Origin: CAZDDI01 sp964504195
GTDB taxonomy: Bacteria > Chloroflexota > Anaerolineae > B4-G1 > SLSP01
Reading direction: 5' to 3'
NCBI GenBank assembly: GCA_964504195.1
Contig: CAZDDI010000116.1
Span: forward strand, 1 to 5,994
DNA length: 5,994 nt
The notes below the pieces were generated by a model. That model saw nothing but the letters and a program-made list of their open reading frames with translations. It searched no databases and was not told where the DNA came from. The translations under genes were made by a program, and so were the position numbers. Each line of letters begins with the position of its first letter. Positions within the stretch are counted from its first letter, which is position 1. Below, in pieces: positions 3,964 through 5,994 of the stretch.

Positions 3964-5808
3964 ATGTGTGGAATCGTTGGATACATCGGGCCACAAGCGG
4001 CTGCGACGGTGATTGTGAATGGGTTGAAACGCCTTGAATACCGAGGCTATGATTCGGCGGGGATCGCTGTCGTGAACGGTGATAACGCTATCACCGCCCG
4101 ACGGGCAGTAGGTAAACTGCACAATCTGCAAGAGCAATTAAGTGTGCAGCCCTTACCCGGACACATCGGCATTGGACACACGCGCTGGGCCACCCACGGC
4201 GGCGTCACCGAGCAGAACGCCCATCCCCACCTGGGTATGAACGGGCGCGTAGCCGTCGTCCACAATGGTATCATCGAGAATTACAGTGCGCTACGCCAGG
4301 AGTTGGAAGCCGAGGGGATTACCTTCGCGTCCGAGACAGATACCGAAACTATCGCACATCTGGTTGAAGGCTACCTGGCAGGCGGCGCAAATCTGCTAAA
4401 CGCCGTGCAACAGGCGCTTCCTCATATCCGGGGGGCGAGCGCGTTTGTGTTTCTCGATGCGCGTCAGCCCGACCGGCTGGTAGCGGCGCGGCTGGGGAAC
4501 GCAGGCGGTATCGTCATCGGCCTAGGCGATGGGGAAACTTACCTGGCTTCTGACATCCCCGCCATCCTCGAGCATACCCGCCGCGTAGTGTTTCTCGAAA
4601 GCCGCCAGCTGGCGGTCATCACCCACGACGGGGCGCAAATCTTCACGCTCGACGGCAAACCGCTTGCGCCCGAATTACACACCATCCCCTGGGATCCAGT
4701 TTCCGCCGAAAAAGGCCCATACCGGCACTTCATGCAAAAGGAGATCGCCGAGCAGCCCCGGGCCATCACGGATACCATCCGGGGACGGGCCGATCTGCAC
4801 GGCGGGCGCGTGCGGCTGGAGACCCTCCCCCTCACAGTGAACGAAGCCAACGACTTGCAAAAGATCATCATCATCGCCTGCGGCACCTCGTACCATGCCG
4901 CACTGGTGGGCAAATTCATGTTGGAGACGCTGGCGCGCATCCCGGTCGAGGTGGATTATGGCTCGGAGTACCGCTATCGTGACCCGCTCATCGGGCCACA
5001 CACGGCGGTGCTGGCAATCACGCAATCTGGCGAGACGGTGGACACGTTGGCCGCGATGGAAGAAGCCCACAGCAAGCGGGCGCGCCTCTGGGCGATTGTG
5101 AACGTGCTGGGCAGCCAGGCGCAGCGCATCTCCGATGGCTATATCCTCATGCAGGCCGGGCCGGAAATCGGCGTGGCTTCAACAAAAGCCTTCACCACCA
5201 GTCTGGTGGATCTCTACCTGCTGGGGGTCTATCTGGGGCAACTGCGGGGAACACTGGAGCGAGAGGCGTTGCAACGCGCGGTGAACGATCTGGCGCGGCT
5301 GCCGGAGCTGGTGGGGCAGGTGACTGAGGAGAACGCGCTCTACAATGAGCTAGCCGACCGCTTCCACAAGCGCGAGCATTTCCTGTTCTTGGGGCGTGGG
5401 ATCAATTACCCCATCGCGCTAGAAGGGGCACTCAAGCTCAAGGAAATTTCTTACATCCACGCGGAAGGTTATCCGGCGGGCGAGATGAAGCACGGGCCGA
5501 TTGCGCTCATTGATCCGCTGATGCCGGTGGTGACGCTGGCCCCACGCGACGGGGTGTATGACAAGATGCTGGGGCAGATGGAGCAGGTGAAGGCACGCGG
5601 CGGGACGGTTATTGCCCTGGCACAGACCGGGGACACCGAAGCGCGCGCCCGCGCAGATTATGTCATCGAAACACCTGCCGCTTCGCCACTGCTCACCCCC
5701 ATCCTCAACACGATTCCGCTGCAATGGCTGGCCTACGCCTTTGCCGTGCGGCGCGGCGCGGATGTAGATCAGCCGCGCAATCTGGCGAAGAGTGTGACGG
5801 TGGAGTGA
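3964..5808 (+). CDS. glmS: Glutamine-fructose-6-phosphate aminotransferase (isomerizing), GlmS
   Basis: A 614-aa cytosolic enzyme that makes glucosamine 6-phosphate from fructose 6-phosphate and glutamine, the first step to UDP-GlcNAc for peptidoglycan and other envelope sugars. The N-terminal Ntn-type glutaminase domain (about 1-240) starts M-C2-G-I-V-G; Cys2 becomes the nucleophile after Met removal. HTRWATHG (72-79), N101-G102 and SETD126 match the glutamine site and oxyanion hole. The isomerase half has two SIS domains: CGTSYHA (306-312) and TQSGETVDT (353-361), then LGRGINYPIALEGALKLKEISYIHAEGYPAGEMKHGP in pieces from 476 to 512, with E494 and H510 at the catalytic positions. The C-terminus DQPRNLAKSVTVE (602-614) carries the sugar-binding Lys609. 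Length is close to the E. coli enzyme (609 aa). The usual ISQSGE is ITQSGE here, a conservative change. It is preceded by its own glmS ribozyme and followed by a terminator, so it is probably monocistronic and feedback-controlled. Confidence 0.98.
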   Translation: MCGIVGYIGPQAAATVIVNGLKRLEYRGYDSAGIAVVNGDNAITARRAVGKLHNLQEQLSVQPLPGHIGIGHTRWATHGGVTEQNAHPHLGMNGRVAVVHNGIIENYSALRQELEAEGITFASETDTETIAHLVEGYLAGGANLLNAVQQALPHIRGASAFVFLDARQPDRLVAARLGNAGGIVIGLGDGETYLASDIPAILEHTRRVVFLESRQLAVITHDGAQIFTLDGKPLAPELHTIPWDPVSAEKGPYRHFMQKEIAEQPRAITDTIRGRADLHGGRVRLETLPLTVNEANDLQKIIIIACGTSYHAALVGKFMLETLARIPVEVDYGSEYRYRDPLIGPHTAVLAITQSGETVDTLAAMEEAHSKRARLWAIVNVLGSQAQRISDGYILMQAGPEIGVASTKAFTTSLVDLYLLGVYLGQLRGTLEREALQRAVNDLARLPELVGQVTEENALYNELADRFHKREHFLFLGRGINYPIALEGALKLKEISYIHAEGYPAGEMKHGPIALIDPLMPVVTLAPRDGVYDKMLGQMEQVKARGGTVIALAQTGDTEARARADYVIETPAASPLLTPILNTIPLQWLAYAFAVRRGADVDQPRNLAKSVTVE

Positions 5809-5835
5809 GACAGTAGGCAATAGACAGAGAATAGG
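5808..5835. repeat. Heptanucleotide-periodic tract after glmS
   Basis: Beginning at the last base of the glmS stop, the sequence reads AGACAGT, AGGCAAT, AGACAGA, GAATAGG in 7-base steps. The first three units fit AGRCARW. It is short and degenerate, so the periodicity is weaker evidence than in the other tracts. Confidence 0.35.
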
Positions 5836-5836
5836 A

Positions 5837-5886
5837 AAAAGCACCCCGATGGTTAGGTCTCTAACCACCGGGGTGTGCTTTGTGTT
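5837..5886 (+). terminator. Intrinsic terminator of glmS
   Basis: CACCCCGATGGTTAG (5842-5856) pairs with CTAACCACCGGGGTG (5861-5875), a 15-bp stem with one A/C mismatch and a GTCT loop. AAAG before the stem and CTTT after it can extend it past a 2-base bulge. The following TGCTTTGTGTTT is T-rich but interrupted, so it is a good though not classic Rho-independent terminator. The stem is nearly symmetric and could also stop transcripts coming from the right. Confidence 0.85.
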
Positions 5887-5978
5887 TAAGGGGACATCAC
5901 AGCCATCAGAAGGAATCTCGGTTGCGGTAATTTTCATATAAGACTCCCCTGAAAAAAGGTGGCGCTAGGCATGAAATA

Positions 5979-5987
5979 TGGTATAAT
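5979..5987 (+). promoter_or_regulatory. Candidate extended -10 promoter at right edge
   Basis: TGGTATAAT gives an extended -10 with a perfect TATAAT (5982-5987), embedded in the palindrome GGTATAATATACC (5981-5993). No TTGACA-like -35 is present at the right distance, which extended -10 promoters tolerate. It would drive a gene beyond the window; the palindrome might instead be an operator. Confidence 0.4.
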
Positions 5988-5994
5988 ATACCAA

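Noticed and set aside
5419..5937. 172-codon minus-strand open frame as a full gene
   Set aside because: Most of it is antisense to the conserved 3' end of glmS and it crosses the terminator; only its start is worth noting.

Overview
The window holds four protein genes, one large cis-acting RNA and unusually rich intergenic DNA. It suggests a bacterium of the Chloroflexota, perhaps Anaerolineae- or Caldilineae-like. This is inference from the mix of a DPPR-synthase-type UbiA prenyltransferase, a PDZ/radical-SAM/DUF512 protein, a glmS ribozyme and heptanucleotide-type intergenic repeats; no rRNA lies inside the window to settle it.

Left end (1-344): no gene, but a compact control region reading leftward (minus strand). 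It has three tandem near-perfect sigma70-type promoters (TTGACA boxes at 323-328, 239-244 and 121-126), then a leader hairpin and a BoxA-like antitermination sequence. This is the usual architecture upstream of a ribosomal RNA operon, whose structural genes would lie beyond position 1.

345-1220 (minus): a UbiA-family integral membrane prenyltransferase, most like decaprenyl-phosphate phosphoribosyltransferase. Its stop codon lies only 17 bp before the first rrn-type promoter. A short divergent intergenic region separates it from the rightward genes.

1346-3298 (plus): a 424-aa DUF512/radical-SAM-like protein, a 103-bp inverted-repeat element that looks like a MITE, and a 174-aa protein of unknown function with a CxxC...CxxC zinc-ribbon-like head and two membrane segments.

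3299-3963: no protein gene. It carries two diverged copies of a repeat unit, each a conserved leader followed by two hairpins whose stems differ in sequence but keep their pairing. Heptanucleotide-periodic tracts flank it, and then comes a glmS ribozyme (about 3705-3868) recognisable by its A/GCGCC cleavage site and core.

3964-5808 (plus): glmS, 614 aa, glucosamine-6-phosphate synthase, followed by a strong stem-loop terminator and, at the right edge, a candidate extended -10 promoter for the next gene. The ribozyme and glmS form a feedback unit: glucosamine-6-phosphate made by the enzyme would trigger self-cleavage of its own mRNA. No other pair of genes here shows an obvious shared pathway, though both UbiA-type and GlmS enzymes supply cell-envelope precursors.
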